From positions 992,001-1,056,000 of the forward strand of contig NZ_CP019781.1 of assembly GCF_002022505.1 (NCBI RefSeq): DNA of 64,000 nucleotides, given 5' to 3'. Made by a program: the position numbers and the translations under genes. The notes under the pieces are model-generated. The model did no database searches. It was not told where the DNA came from and saw only the letters and a list, made by a program, of their open reading frames with translations. The stretch is from Bartonella sp. WD16.2. GTDB taxonomy: Bacteria; Pseudomonadota; Alphaproteobacteria; Rhizobiales; Rhizobiaceae. This document shows, in pieces, positions 9,756 through 21,461 of the stretch (the stretch's first letter is position 1; the number at the start of each line of letters is the position of its first letter).

Positions 9756-10115
9756 GAAAAAGATGAAAATAAATGTTTGGTTAAAAATAGCTTGTAAAAA
9801 ATTATTCATTTATATTAATCAACCCTTTATAAATAGATTTGTAGCATAATTATTTTTGGGATTTAAAAACAGTTCATAAAAAAGTAATTTTTATATTCAA
9901 TAATCATTGATATTGAAAAAAGACTAAAAAAATTAATATTTCAGTTTTATTATGTGCTTACGCATTTTATAATTTTTCGTTTAATAATTTTAATATTGCT
10001 TTTGTTTTTTCTGTTATTTCTGCAAACTCATTCACGTGAAAATGTTGAGATTTTTCCCAAGAAGAATTTTTAAAAACTAGCGTCTTAATCAAAAAAATAA
10101 TACACAAAAAATATA
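9756..10115. other. Spacer with a possible minus-strand gene remnant
   Basis: No full gene lies between the DUF4169 gene and the helicase. On the minus strand an open stretch at 9967-10092 is listed separately. The rest is very AT-rich and shows nothing I can name. Confidence 0.5.
9967..10092 (-). CDS. Possible small ORF or gene remnant, 41 aa
   Basis: A TTG-initiated frame reading MIKTLVFKNSSWEKSQHFHV and ending EITEKTKAILKLLNEKL. The composition (Trp, His, amphipathic charged C-terminus) looks more protein-like than the neighbouring random frames. There is no ATG start and no clear ribosome binding site, and I do not recognise a family. It could be the C-terminal remains of a deleted gene or chance. 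Confidence 0.25.
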   Translation of the reverse strand: MIKTLVFKNSSWEKSQHFHVNEFAEITEKTKAILKLLNEKL

Positions 10116-12533
10116 ATGAATGACTTTTCTAATCACGTACCATTTTTTGAAGATGAGGAGCTTCCCCTCAAGCGTGAAAATAATTTTGAATTAACTCCCG
10201 GTGCTATAGAAGCAAAAGAAAAAGTACAATACGAATCTGACTATTTGAAAAAACTTAACCCAGAACAACAAGAAGCCGTCATAAACACTGAAGGGCCTCT
10301 ATTAGTTCTTGCTGGAGCTGGTACGGGAAAAACACGTGTCCTTACTACCCGCATTTTTCATATTTTGCACCTTGGTCTTGCCCACCCTAAGCAAATATTA
10401 GCGATTACCTTTACAAACAAAGCAGCGTATGAAATGAAAACTCGTATTGCTGAACTTGTTGGTGAAACTATCGAAGGTATGCCGTGGCTTGGAACTTTTC
10501 ATTCCATTGGTGCAAAAATTTTACGCAGCCATGCAGAGCTTGTTGACTTAAAAAGTAATTTTACCATTCTTGATACTGACGATGTTGTTCGTCTTTTAAA
10601 ACAGCTCATTCAAGCAGCAGGTTTAGATGACAAGCGCTGGTCAGCACGTAGTTTGGCAACAATGATTGATGCTTGGAAAAACCAAGGGCTCTTACCAGAT
10701 CATATTTCAGAGAGTGATTCTTATGCCTTTGCTAAAGGTATGGGACGTGAACTCTATCATAGCTATCAGGATCGGCTAAAAAGTCTCAATGCTTGTGATT
10801 TTGGTGATCTTTTACTCCATTCCATTAATATCTTCCAACATAACCCAGATATTCTTCATGAATATCACGCTAAATTTCGCTATATTCTTGTAGATGAATA
10901 TCAAGATACCAATACAGCGCAATATCTCTGGCTTCGTCTTTTAGCACAACAATCTACAAGACAGCAGGTCAACCTTTGTTGTGTTGGTGATGATGACCAA
11001 TCCATTTACGGATGGCGTGGCGCTAAAGTTGATAATATATTGCGCTTTGAAAAAGACTTTCCTCCTGCAAAAATCATCCGTTTAGAACGCAACTACCGTT
11101 CTACATCGCATATTCTTAAAACAGCTTCTCATTTTATTTCTCACAACCAGGGAAGACTTGGAAAAACACTTTTTTCAGATAAAGCAAACAATGAAGAAAA
11201 AAAAGTAAAAGTCCATGCTGCATGGGACTCGGAAGAAGAAGCACGTGCCATCGCGAAAAAAATTGAACAAGCACAACAATCTGGGCATTTGTTAAATGAT
11301 ATGGCTATATTAGTACGAGCATCATTTCAAATGCGCACATTTGAAGAGCGTTTTATAACACTTGGTCTTAACTATCGTGTCATTGGAGGGCCACGTTTTT
11401 ATGAACGAATGGAAATACGTGATGCTTTGGCTTACTTGCGTGTTGTTGCTCAACCTTTTGATGATTTAGCTTTTGAACGCATTATCAATACACCCAAACG
11501 TGGCTTAGGAGAGACAACACTACGCCACCTTCATAATAATGCCCGTGCACGTACTATTCCTCTTTTTTCTGCTGCTATTGAAATAATCGAAACCGATGAA
11601 CTAAAACCTAAAGCACGAAATGCTTTACGCAACATTATTGAAGATTTTCACCGCTGGCAAAACCTATTACCACGCACACCACTTACAGAGCTTACTGAAA
11701 TGATTCTTAATGATTCAGGCTATATGGAAATGTGGCAAGAAGATCGTTCGCCAGAAGCACCAACACGCTTAGAAAATCTTAAAGAAATGATTCGTTCTAT
11801 GGAACAATTTGAAAATCTTCACAGTTTTTTAGAACATGTTTCATTGGTTATGGATATTGAGCATAACGAAAATATGGATGCAGTTAATATTATGACTCTT
11901 CATTCAGCTAAGGGGCTTGAATTTAAAACAGTTTTTCTTCCCGGTTGGGAAGAAGGACTCTTTCCCAATCAACGCTCACTGGATGAAGGTGGCCGTGCAG
12001 GACTAGAAGAAGAACGTAGGCTTGCTTACGTAGGGCTAACAAGAGCACAACAAAACCTGCATATATGGTTTGTCTCTAATCGACGAATTCACGGGCTTTG
12101 GCAAGCTACCCTCCCCTCTCGTTTTCTGGATGAATTACCAGAAGAACATATAGAAGTGCTAGAAAATGAAACATCTTATGGTGGTTATGGCCAATATTCA
12201 AAGCTAGGGTGGAAGAATGCAAACAACAATCAAACAGAAGCAAGACACAATAATTGGAGCTCACAATCATCCGGTTATATTCAGAAAACTGGTTATGAAA
12301 ATAGTGATTTAGATTTTAGTCCCATTCAATTTTATCAGAAAAAAAATATTGAAAGAAAAGTCACCCCTCAATCCGCGTTTGATACACCATCAGCTTTTTC
12401 AATTAATGATCGCGTTTTTCATATCAAATTTGGTTATGGTCATATTTCAGCAATAGGTGGTAATAAATTGACTGTTTTGTTTGATAAAGCCGGTGAAAAA
12501 CGTGTTCTCGATGACTTCATAACTAAAGCTTAA
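10116..12533 (+). CDS. uvrD: UvrD/PcrA-type DNA helicase
   Basis: Superfamily 1A 3'-5' helicase used in nucleotide excision and mismatch repair and in clearing RecA or stalled polymerase. The 805 residues carry the motif series in order: the Q motif LNPEQQEAV, Walker A AGAGTGKT, motif Ia ITFTNKAAYEM, Walker B VDEYQDTN, motif III GDDDQSIYGWRGA, motif IV RLERNYRS, motif V MTLHSAKGLEFKTVFLPGWEEGLFP and motif VI EERRLAYVGLTRAQ. The C-terminus ends in the Tudor-like RNA polymerase-binding segment (FGYGHISAIGGNKLTVLFDKAG). An N-terminal acidic tail precedes the helicase core. No strong ribosome binding site is seen before the ATG. Single gene with spacers on both sides. Confidence 0.96.
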   Translation: MNDFSNHVPFFEDEELPLKRENNFELTPGAIEAKEKVQYESDYLKKLNPEQQEAVINTEGPLLVLAGAGTGKTRVLTTRIFHILHLGLAHPKQILAITFTNKAAYEMKTRIAELVGETIEGMPWLGTFHSIGAKILRSHAELVDLKSNFTILDTDDVVRLLKQLIQAAGLDDKRWSARSLATMIDAWKNQGLLPDHISESDSYAFAKGMGRELYHSYQDRLKSLNACDFGDLLLHSINIFQHNPDILHEYHAKFRYILVDEYQDTNTAQYLWLRLLAQQSTRQQVNLCCVGDDDQSIYGWRGAKVDNILRFEKDFPPAKIIRLERNYRSTSHILKTASHFISHNQGRLGKTLFSDKANNEEKKVKVHAAWDSEEEARAIAKKIEQAQQSGHLLNDMAILVRASFQMRTFEERFITLGLNYRVIGGPRFYERMEIRDALAYLRVVAQPFDDLAFERIINTPKRGLGETTLRHLHNNARARTIPLFSAAIEIIETDELKPKARNALRNIIEDFHRWQNLLPRTPLTELTEMILNDSGYMEMWQEDRSPEAPTRLENLKEMIRSMEQFENLHSFLEHVSLVMDIEHNENMDAVNIMTLHSAKGLEFKTVFLPGWEEGLFPNQRSLDEGGRAGLEEERRLAYVGLTRAQQNLHIWFVSNRRIHGLWQATLPSRFLDELPEEHIEVLENETSYGGYGQYSKLGWKNANNNQTEARHNNWSSQSSGYIQKTGYENSDLDFSPIQFYQKKNIERKVTPQSAFDTPSAFSINDRVFHIKFGYGHISAIGGNKLTVLFDKAGEKRVLDDFITKA

Positions 12534-12995
12534 CACATAAAACAGTGCAGTTATTCCAAGTAACAAATCGTTCTCCCATGCTGCACTATTTTGTAATCAA
12601 AATAAGAAAATTACCACCAGTTTCATTACGTAAAATCATTAGCGCGTTCATTGCTAAATAACTGCTTCACGTAATTTTATTATCGTTTAATATGAAGATG
12701 GTTTTTACAGCCTCTAAAAATCTTTTTAAAATTTATTCATCCCGCATCAGTTGTTTTAAGATTACAAAACAATGACATTCTGATTTTTGGGCAGTAAAAC
12801 TATCCTCAACATAGAAAATACAATATTTTATTGCTCATCTGTGATACGATATTTTTAACCTATATTCTTTTATGAAACTTATAGCATAAATCATGCTTCG
12901 TAATATTGAAACAAAGATTGCAAAACTAATTCGTCAGCACTATAGCGTTCCCGATGCTTTAAAAGTTAAGCTATAAAATTCAAAAAGGTTAAACT
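12534..12995. other. Spacer between uvrD and sco1
   Basis: Just after uvrD, AGTGCAG (12544-12550) and CTGCACT (12581-12587) could form a long-looped hairpin followed by ATTTT, a weak terminator candidate. Otherwise only a 27-codon frame at 12893-12976 is noticeable. Confidence 0.4.
12893..12976 (+). CDS. Possible 27-aa leader peptide or gene remnant
   Basis: ATG-initiated frame MLRNIETKIAKLIRQHYSVP ending LKVKL, stopping 19 bases before the sco1 ATG. The sequence is amphipathic and protein-like but too short to classify. It could be the truncated head of a lost gene or a short leader ORF ahead of sco1. Confidence 0.25.
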   Translation: MLRNIETKIAKLIRQHYSVPDALKVKL

Positions 12996-13577
12996 ATGAA
13001 AAATGTAATATACATCTTTGGGCTAACAATCGTATTTCTCGCTGGTGTTTTTACTTATGATGCGTGGAAAAATAAGCCCTTAGGTGATGATTTTACACTC
13101 ATTGATTCCAATGGCCAAACTGTTACTGAAGCTGATATTAGAAGTAAACCTTCAGCAATTTTTTTCGGTTTTACCATGTGTCCTGAAAGTTGCCCTACTA
13201 CACTGATAAATCTTGATCGGTGGCTTACAGAAATTGGCCCTAACACTGATAAATTAGGTATATGGTTCGTAACTATCGATCCTGAACGTGATACACCAGA
13301 AGTATTACGTGATTATCTAAGCAATTTTACTAATAATATTATGGGTATAAGTGGAGATCCTGAAAAAGTCCATAAAATGGTATCCTCTTTCAACATTGTT
13401 GCAGAAAAAGTCCCTGGAATAAATGGTAACTATACTTACGATCATACAGCTGCAATTTTCTTGCTTAAAAAAGGCGGGAAACTAGCTGGTGTTATTCCTT
13501 ACAACGTGGAAGAAAATGAGAATCAATTAAAAGATGATATTGCCATTAAACAGCTTAAAAAGCTCATCTCAAACTAA
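12996..13577 (+). CDS. SCO1/SenC family copper chaperone
   Basis: Thioredoxin-fold protein, anchored to the inner membrane and facing the periplasm, that delivers copper to the CuA site of cytochrome c oxidase. An N-terminal hydrophobic anchor (residues 4-20) is followed by the copper ligands: the CPESCP motif (CxxxC) and the distal His in YDHTAAIF. VTIDPERDTPEVLRDYL is the usual conserved helix. It has 193 residues and starts seven bases after AAAGG. The 29-base gap to prmA suggests co-transcription, although the two functions are unrelated. Confidence 0.94.
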   Translation: MKNVIYIFGLTIVFLAGVFTYDAWKNKPLGDDFTLIDSNGQTVTEADIRSKPSAIFFGFTMCPESCPTTLINLDRWLTEIGPNTDKLGIWFVTIDPERDTPEVLRDYLSNFTNNIMGISGDPEKVHKMVSSFNIVAEKVPGINGNYTYDHTAAIFLLKKGGKLAGVIPYNVEENENQLKDDIAIKQLKKLISN

Positions 13578-13606
13578 ATTAAAAAGCATTTAATAAAAGA
13601 AAAAAT

Positions 13607-14476
13607 ATGTCTCAGCAAATTCGTTTATCCTGTACAGCCTTCAAAAACGAGGCAGAAAAGTTTTATACTCTTCTGGAAGAAGCCTTTGAGGAAGAAGGAT
13701 ATCCTCTTGCTTTGGTAGAAATAGATGAGAAAAACGCTATTTATGAACTATCACTTTACGTTGACAAAGACAACCAAGACAATGCGTATAAACGCTTTGC
13801 AGATATTCTTACTCTGGACCCTAATAAAATTAACATAGAAATTTTACCTGATATTGACTGGGTTCAACAAAGCCTTAAAGGGCTAAAACCTGTATATGCA
13901 GGCCCTTTTTTTATTCATGGAAGTCATGACCGAAAAAACATCCCACCTGATGTTTTACCAATTGAAATTGAAGCCAATCAAGCTTTTGGCACAGGTCACC
14001 ATGAAACAACATCTAGTTGTTTAGAAATGATCACTCAAATTATGCAAACTGAAAATCCTCAAAATGCTCTTGATCTTGGCACAGGTAGTGGCGTATTAGC
14101 CATTGGTATGGCAATGCTTAAACCCATTTCTATACTTGCATCTGATAGTGATCCAATTGCTGTTCAAATCGCACAACACAATATCAAACTCAATGGTGTT
14201 AAAAGATATATCACAGCTATTACAGCGACAGGCCTTAATCATGATACAATTGCATCACATGCACCCTTTGACCTTATTGTTGCTAATATCCTCGCTGGCC
14301 CTCTTATTGAGCTTGCACAAGAAATGACCCAAGCTTTGCAAAAAAATGGATCTATCATATTATCGGGTATTCTTGAAGAACAGCGCGACCATGTTCTAAA
14401 AGCTTATGTAAAACAAGGCCTACAACATATTGAAACATACCACCGCCAAGGATGGGTTACTTTACATCTCAAATAA
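13607..14476 (+). CDS. prmA: Ribosomal protein L11 methyltransferase
   Basis: SAM-dependent enzyme that trimethylates ribosomal protein L11. The 289 residues show an N-terminal substrate-recognition domain, the PrmA marker NQAFGTGHHETTSSCLEM, the SAM-binding glycine motif ALDLGTGSGVLAIG, and the catalytic-site motif VANILAGPLIEL. The start ATG follows AAAAGAAAAAAT, a weak ribosome binding site. The next gene starts 13 bases after its stop. Confidence 0.94.
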   Translation: MSQQIRLSCTAFKNEAEKFYTLLEEAFEEEGYPLALVEIDEKNAIYELSLYVDKDNQDNAYKRFADILTLDPNKINIEILPDIDWVQQSLKGLKPVYAGPFFIHGSHDRKNIPPDVLPIEIEANQAFGTGHHETTSSCLEMITQIMQTENPQNALDLGTGSGVLAIGMAMLKPISILASDSDPIAVQIAQHNIKLNGVKRYITAITATGLNHDTIASHAPFDLIVANILAGPLIELAQEMTQALQKNGSIILSGILEEQRDHVLKAYVKQGLQHIETYHRQGWVTLHLK

Positions 14477-14489
14477 AAAAGGACATCGC

Positions 14490-16319
14490 GTGTATCAATC
14501 TTTTGAGGTTATAACAAATCCAACCCATGCTGCAGAACGCATTTTTTTCCTTCGTCAAGAACTTGATCGTATAGGGCTAGATGGTTTTTTGGTACCAAGA
14601 ACAGATGAGCATCAAGGAGAATATATTCCACCGCACGCTCAGCGCCTTAGCTGGCTAACTGGTTTTACTGGATCAGCTGGTACAGCACTAATTTTAAAAA
14701 ATAAAGCTATCATATTCACAGACGGGCGTTATACACTCCAAGTTCGTCAGCAAACTGATCCTCATATTTTTGAGTATAAAGACTTAATGGCTTGCTCACC
14801 CTCACAATGGCTGGAAGAAAATGGGCACAAGCTTTCCATTGGCTTCGACCCATGGCTTCATACTATCGCTGCTACCGCTACATTGAGAAAAGCACTAGAA
14901 TTTAAAGCAGGAGGAAAGCTCATAGCAACCAAAGCCAATCCTATTGATCTCATTTGGCAGGACCAACCACAATTACCGCAAGCTGCTTTATCGATTCATC
15001 CTCCCGAATATGCGGGATGTAAAACCGACGAAAAATTAGCATTGATTTGTAAAAACATACAGCAAGCCGGAGCAAATGCTTTTATTTTCACAGATCCTGC
15101 TTCTATTGCATGGACATTCAATATACGGGGCAATGATGTCTCCAATACACCTCTTGCTCTTTGTTTTGCCCTCATTTCAACCAAAGAAATACCATCCTTA
15201 TTTATTGATAGCAAAAAACTTGGCCCAGAACAGAAAAATTATCTGAAACAATATGTAAAATTATATGAACCGGAAAAACTCGTTCCAAAGATTAAAGATT
15301 ATGTTCAAAAAGGAATGATTTTTGCTTTAGATCCACTGCGAACATGCGAAAAATTACGTACTATTATTGAAGACGAAAATAATTCTTTCATTACGCTTAC
15401 CGACCCAGCTGCCTTGCCACGTGCTATTAAAAACAGCACAGAATTAGATGGTGCACGCAAAGCTCATTTGTGTGATGGTGTATCACTTACTCGTTTTTTG
15501 GCTTGGCTGGATAAACAAACACCAGGCACAATTAGTGAAATTTCTGCTGCTCAAAAATTAGAAGAATTTCGCATAATAACAGCAAAAAAAATGGGAACAA
15601 AACTCGAAGATCTTTCCTTTGATACAATTTCAGCAGCAGGTGCGAATGGTGCAATTGTTCATTACCGTGTAACGACTGAAACAAACAAACTACTCAATGC
15701 CGGTGAGCTTTATCTTGTTGATTCAGGTGGACAATATCGCAACGGCACAACAGATGTCACGCGCACAATAGCAATCGGCTCTATCGGAGAAGAAGAAAAA
15801 CGTTGTTTTACTCTTGTTCTTAAAGGTATGATTGCTCTTTCAACCGCACGATTTCCAAAAGGCACACGCGGGCAAGATATTGATGTTCTAGCACGTATCT
15901 CTTTATGGAAGGCCGGTTTTGATTATGCGCATGGTACTGGCCATGGAGTTGGCTCTTATCTCTCTGTTCACGAAGGACCACAAAATCTTTCACGTCATGG
16001 AAACCAAGAACTTATTCCCGGAATGATTATTTCTAATGAACCCGGATATTACCGTGAAGGAGATTTTGGCATTCGTATTGAAAATTTGATGATTGTGAAA
16101 CCTGCACAAAAAATTACTTCTGGCGATATAGACATGCTATCATTTGAAACACTCACAAATTGCCCTATTGATCGACGGCTAATCCTACCAGAGCTTTTGA
16201 CAACTCAAGAGCGACGATGGCTCAATGACTATCATACGCACGTTTATCAAGTGAATGCACCTTATCTAAATACAGAAGAAAAAAATGGGCAAAAGAAGCC
16301 ACAATGCCTCTTTAATTAA
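14490..16319 (+). CDS. pepP: Xaa-Pro aminopeptidase (aminopeptidase P, M24B)
   Basis: Cytosolic di-metal peptidase that removes an N-terminal residue preceding proline. It is the three-domain long form. Metal ligands of the pita-bread fold are visible: Asp in YLVDSGGQY, Asp in GTTDVTRT, His in HGTGHGVGSYLSVHEGP, Glu in SNEPGYY and Glu in GIRIENL. I start it at the GTG at 14490 (about 609 residues), where AAAAAAGGA lies six bases upstream. An ATG at 14430 would overlap prmA and adds a non-family N-terminus. Convergent with ligA across about 140 bases. Confidence 0.92.
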   Translation: MYQSFEVITNPTHAAERIFFLRQELDRIGLDGFLVPRTDEHQGEYIPPHAQRLSWLTGFTGSAGTALILKNKAIIFTDGRYTLQVRQQTDPHIFEYKDLMACSPSQWLEENGHKLSIGFDPWLHTIAATATLRKALEFKAGGKLIATKANPIDLIWQDQPQLPQAALSIHPPEYAGCKTDEKLALICKNIQQAGANAFIFTDPASIAWTFNIRGNDVSNTPLALCFALISTKEIPSLFIDSKKLGPEQKNYLKQYVKLYEPEKLVPKIKDYVQKGMIFALDPLRTCEKLRTIIEDENNSFITLTDPAALPRAIKNSTELDGARKAHLCDGVSLTRFLAWLDKQTPGTISEISAAQKLEEFRIITAKKMGTKLEDLSFDTISAAGANGAIVHYRVTTETNKLLNAGELYLVDSGGQYRNGTTDVTRTIAIGSIGEEEKRCFTLVLKGMIALSTARFPKGTRGQDIDVLARISLWKAGFDYAHGTGHGVGSYLSVHEGPQNLSRHGNQELIPGMIISNEPGYYREGDFGIRIENLMIVKPAQKITSGDIDMLSFETLTNCPIDRRLILPELLTTQERRWLNDYHTHVYQVNAPYLNTEEKNGQKKPQCLFN

Positions 16320-16463
16320 ATAAAAGTGCACGCTTATTCTGTTTCCAAAATATTCCTTTGATATTCTAAAAAAACAAATATGCACTTCTCGTAAGCAGAT
16401 ATAAATAAAACTACAGTTCATAATTGTACAAAGGGTAAATAATTGAAATATATCATCAAAAAA

Positions 16464-18644
<2,181 letters not shown>

Positions 18645-18727
18645 TTATAATTATATGAATCTCAACTCTTTATTATCAATAGAATCCAAACGAATATATC
18701 TTCGCTTGTGTTCCTACCATTAATCAA

Positions 18728-20392
18728 TCATATTTGTGCTAAAAGTTTTTGGGCTGCTGCACGTGCCTCTTCAGTGATCTGTTCCCCTGCTAACATACGT
18801 GCAATTTCTTCAGCACGTTCACACTCTTCCATTTTATGAATACGCGTAACAAAATGCCCTTTATCGCCTTCAACTTTTGAAACAAGAAAATGACTATGAG
18901 CTTTGGCTGCAACCTGAGGTGCATGTGTAATAGCAAAAACCTGAACACTTTTTGATAAACACAGCAACCTCTGCCCAATCGCAGCAGCCACAGCCCCACC
19001 AATTCCTGTATCAATTTCATCAAAAATCAGCGTAGGAGCTGATCCACGATCCGCTAGGACAACTTTTAATGCTAATAAAAAACGAGATAATTCACCGCCA
19101 GAAACTACACTCAACATTGGTCCCGCTCGTGATCCAGGATTTGTTCGTACCCAATACTCAACACGGTCTATACCATCTGCATAACGCTTTTCAGAATCAC
19201 TTTGCACGTTAACAGTAAATTCCGCCTTTTCTAATTTCAATGCTGGCAATTCAGCCATAACGCTCGTAGATAAACGATGCGCTACTTCTTGGCGTTTCAT
19301 GGAAAGGACTTGTGCACATGTATCATATTCTTTTTGTGCCTCCTGCGCTTTTACTCTCAAATGCTCCAACGTGGTCTGAGCAGAATCAAAATCAGAAAGT
19401 TCAGCCTTCATTTTATCACATAACTGAGACAATTCAGTTACAGAAACATGGTATTTGCGTGCCAAACCTCTAAGTGCAAAAAGGCGCTCTTCTACTCGTT
19501 CCAATTCACCAGAATCAAAGTTCAATGCTTGCATTGCTGTTTCAATACCATCTTGCGCTACTGAAAGCGCCTGCAATGCATCATCAATAGACTTAACCAC
19601 AGGTGTAATGAGTGTCTGTGCTTCAGGAATTTTCCGTTCTAAACGTCTCACCAAATTGGATAGAATAGAAATTGGTGATCTCGGACCATTGAAAAGATCA
19701 TCAGCCTCTTTAATATCAGTCGCTATTTTATCTAATTTCAACATATCTGCACGACGAAGAGACAGTGTATTTTCTTCATCAATTGTAAAATCAAATTTTT
19801 CAAGTTCTTCCACACTTGCACGAAGATAACAAGCCTCACGTGTAGCAGCTTCCACTTTGATACGCTGCTGTTGCACATGTTCCCCTAATTCATGCCATAT
19901 CCGATAACATTTGCGTACATTTTCTGCCTCACTCTCAAGTCCACCAAAAGCATCTAATAACTGGCGATGCGTATCAACATCAACAAGTGCACGATCATCA
20001 TGCTGCCCATGAATTTCAACCAACATACGACCAACACTACGCATCAATGCAATACTAGCTACCTGATCATTAATAAAACCGCGGCTACGACCATCATTTG
20101 ATTGTACACGTCGTAAAATGATATCACCTTCATTATCAAAACCATTCTCACGTATAAGCTGGCGTACAGGATGTGAAATAGGCACATCAAAAACAGCTGT
20201 CACCTGCCCTTGCACTGCACCATGGCGCACAAGTGAAGCATCACCACGTCCTCCAAGAGCTAATGATAAAGAATCAAGCAAAATAGATTTTCCAGCACCC
20301 GTTTCCCCGGTTAAAACCAATAAACCTATGGGAAAACTAATATCGAGCTTCTCGATCAAAACAATATTGTGAATCGAAAGCTGTACCAGCAT
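18728..20392 (-). CDS. recN: DNA repair protein RecN
   Basis: SMC-like ATPase that holds DNA ends together during double-strand break repair. At 554 residues it has Walker A GETGAGKSILLDSL near the N-terminus, a central coiled coil (about 150-370), the ABC signature SVVSGGELSRFLLALK, Walker B PTLIFDEIDTGIGG and the His switch ITHAPQVAAKA. It starts six bases after the bamD stop, so the two are co-transcribed; this bamD-recN-ligA order is common in Rhizobiales. Confidence 0.96.
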   Translation of the reverse strand: MLVQLSIHNIVLIEKLDISFPIGLLVLTGETGAGKSILLDSLSLALGGRGDASLVRHGAVQGQVTAVFDVPISHPVRQLIRENGFDNEGDIILRRVQSNDGRSRGFINDQVASIALMRSVGRMLVEIHGQHDDRALVDVDTHRQLLDAFGGLESEAENVRKCYRIWHELGEHVQQQRIKVEAATREACYLRASVEELEKFDFTIDEENTLSLRRADMLKLDKIATDIKEADDLFNGPRSPISILSNLVRRLERKIPEAQTLITPVVKSIDDALQALSVAQDGIETAMQALNFDSGELERVEERLFALRGLARKYHVSVTELSQLCDKMKAELSDFDSAQTTLEHLRVKAQEAQKEYDTCAQVLSMKRQEVAHRLSTSVMAELPALKLEKAEFTVNVQSDSEKRYADGIDRVEYWVRTNPGSRAGPMLSVVSGGELSRFLLALKVVLADRGSAPTLIFDEIDTGIGGAVAAAIGQRLLCLSKSVQVFAITHAPQVAAKAHSHFLVSKVEGDKGHFVTRIHKMEECERAEEIARMLAGEQITEEARAAAQKLLAQI

Positions 20393-20398
20393 ATGAAA

Positions 20399-21292
20399 TC
20401 AACGCGCCTCATTTTTATCACCACTTAAAGCACGTGAAATCCAAGAAGACTTATGCTCTTGCGGTGACACTCTATTTTTCTGTAACAAATCATAGGAGAA
20501 TTTATACCATTTACTTTCTGGATAATTGCGCCCCAAAACAGCTGCTGCTGTCTGTGCTTCTGCAATTAAACCAAGAGCAAGATTAACCTCAGTCAAGCGG
20601 AAAAGTGCTTCTTCAATTTGGTTTGTATCCGAATACTCTTCAACTACTGCGCGAAATCTTCTGCTTGCTGCTAGATATTGCCGACCTTCCTCATAGTAGC
20701 GGCCAATCTGCATTTCTTTACCAGCCAATTGTTCTCGACCAAAGCGTATTTTATTTTTAGCATCTTTTACATACTCAGAGTTTGGGTAGCGTTCTATTAA
20801 AAGTTGCATAGCAGCAATAGCGCGTTTGGTATCTCGTTGATCACGTGTAACATCACGAATCTGATGAAAAGAAGAAAGACCAACAATATAATAAGCATAA
20901 GCAGAATCACTTGCATTTGGATAAAGAGTAATATAGCGCTGCGCCATACTAATTGCGTCATCATACTTGGCCAGTCGGTAACTTACAAAAGCGCCCATAA
21001 CTAAAGATTTACGCCCCCATTCAGTATAGGCGTATTGTTTTTCAATAATAGAAAACTTTTTCAATGCCTCATCAAGTCGCCCTAAATTAAGATTAGCAAG
21101 TGCTTGATTATACAATACATCTGGTGGATCCATTATTAAAACATGCATAGTTGGGTTAAAAGCGTCTTTATCTTTGCTTAAACAACCCGCTAATAAACAG
21201 AGTCCCCCTCCCACGATTCCAATCAATATTTTGCGTACAATTTTAGATTGTCTATGTGTTATACTTTTAATATACATATTAGACCTTTTCAT
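20399..21292 (-). CDS. bamD: Outer membrane assembly lipoprotein BamD
   Basis: Essential lipoprotein of the BAM complex, which inserts beta-barrel proteins into the outer membrane. The N-terminus is basic, then a hydrophobic core ends in the lipobox LLAGC around residue 37, giving Cys as the lipidated residue. The mature part consists of TPR repeats (LYNQALANLNLGRLDEALKKF, then YAYTEWGRKSLVMGAFVSYRL and so on). 297 residues, with GGGAG about five bases before the ATG. It lies between lpxC and recN on the same strand. Confidence 0.95.
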   Translation of the reverse strand: MKRSNMYIKSITHRQSKIVRKILIGIVGGGLCLLAGCLSKDKDAFNPTMHVLIMDPPDVLYNQALANLNLGRLDEALKKFSIIEKQYAYTEWGRKSLVMGAFVSYRLAKYDDAISMAQRYITLYPNASDSAYAYYIVGLSSFHQIRDVTRDQRDTKRAIAAMQLLIERYPNSEYVKDAKNKIRFGREQLAGKEMQIGRYYEEGRQYLAASRRFRAVVEEYSDTNQIEEALFRLTEVNLALGLIAEAQTAAAVLGRNYPESKWYKFSYDLLQKNRVSPQEHKSSWISRALSGDKNEAR

Positions 21293-21461
21293 AGTGCTCC
21301 CGATCTCCCGAAAATATCACCTTGAAGTAAAAGCTATTTATTAAAAAGCTTTATGCCATATATTTAAAAACTGATTAATTAATTTAGTACTCTTAGGTCA
21401 ATCATTCCCTTAAAAAATCAAAGAAGCTTAAGTAAAATTTTTCAAATTCTTTTTATTCTAC

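Noticed and set aside
19455..19829. 124-aa plus-strand ORF inside recN
   Set aside because: Ser/Arg-rich antisense translation of the RecN coiled coil; recN motifs are unambiguous on the other strand.
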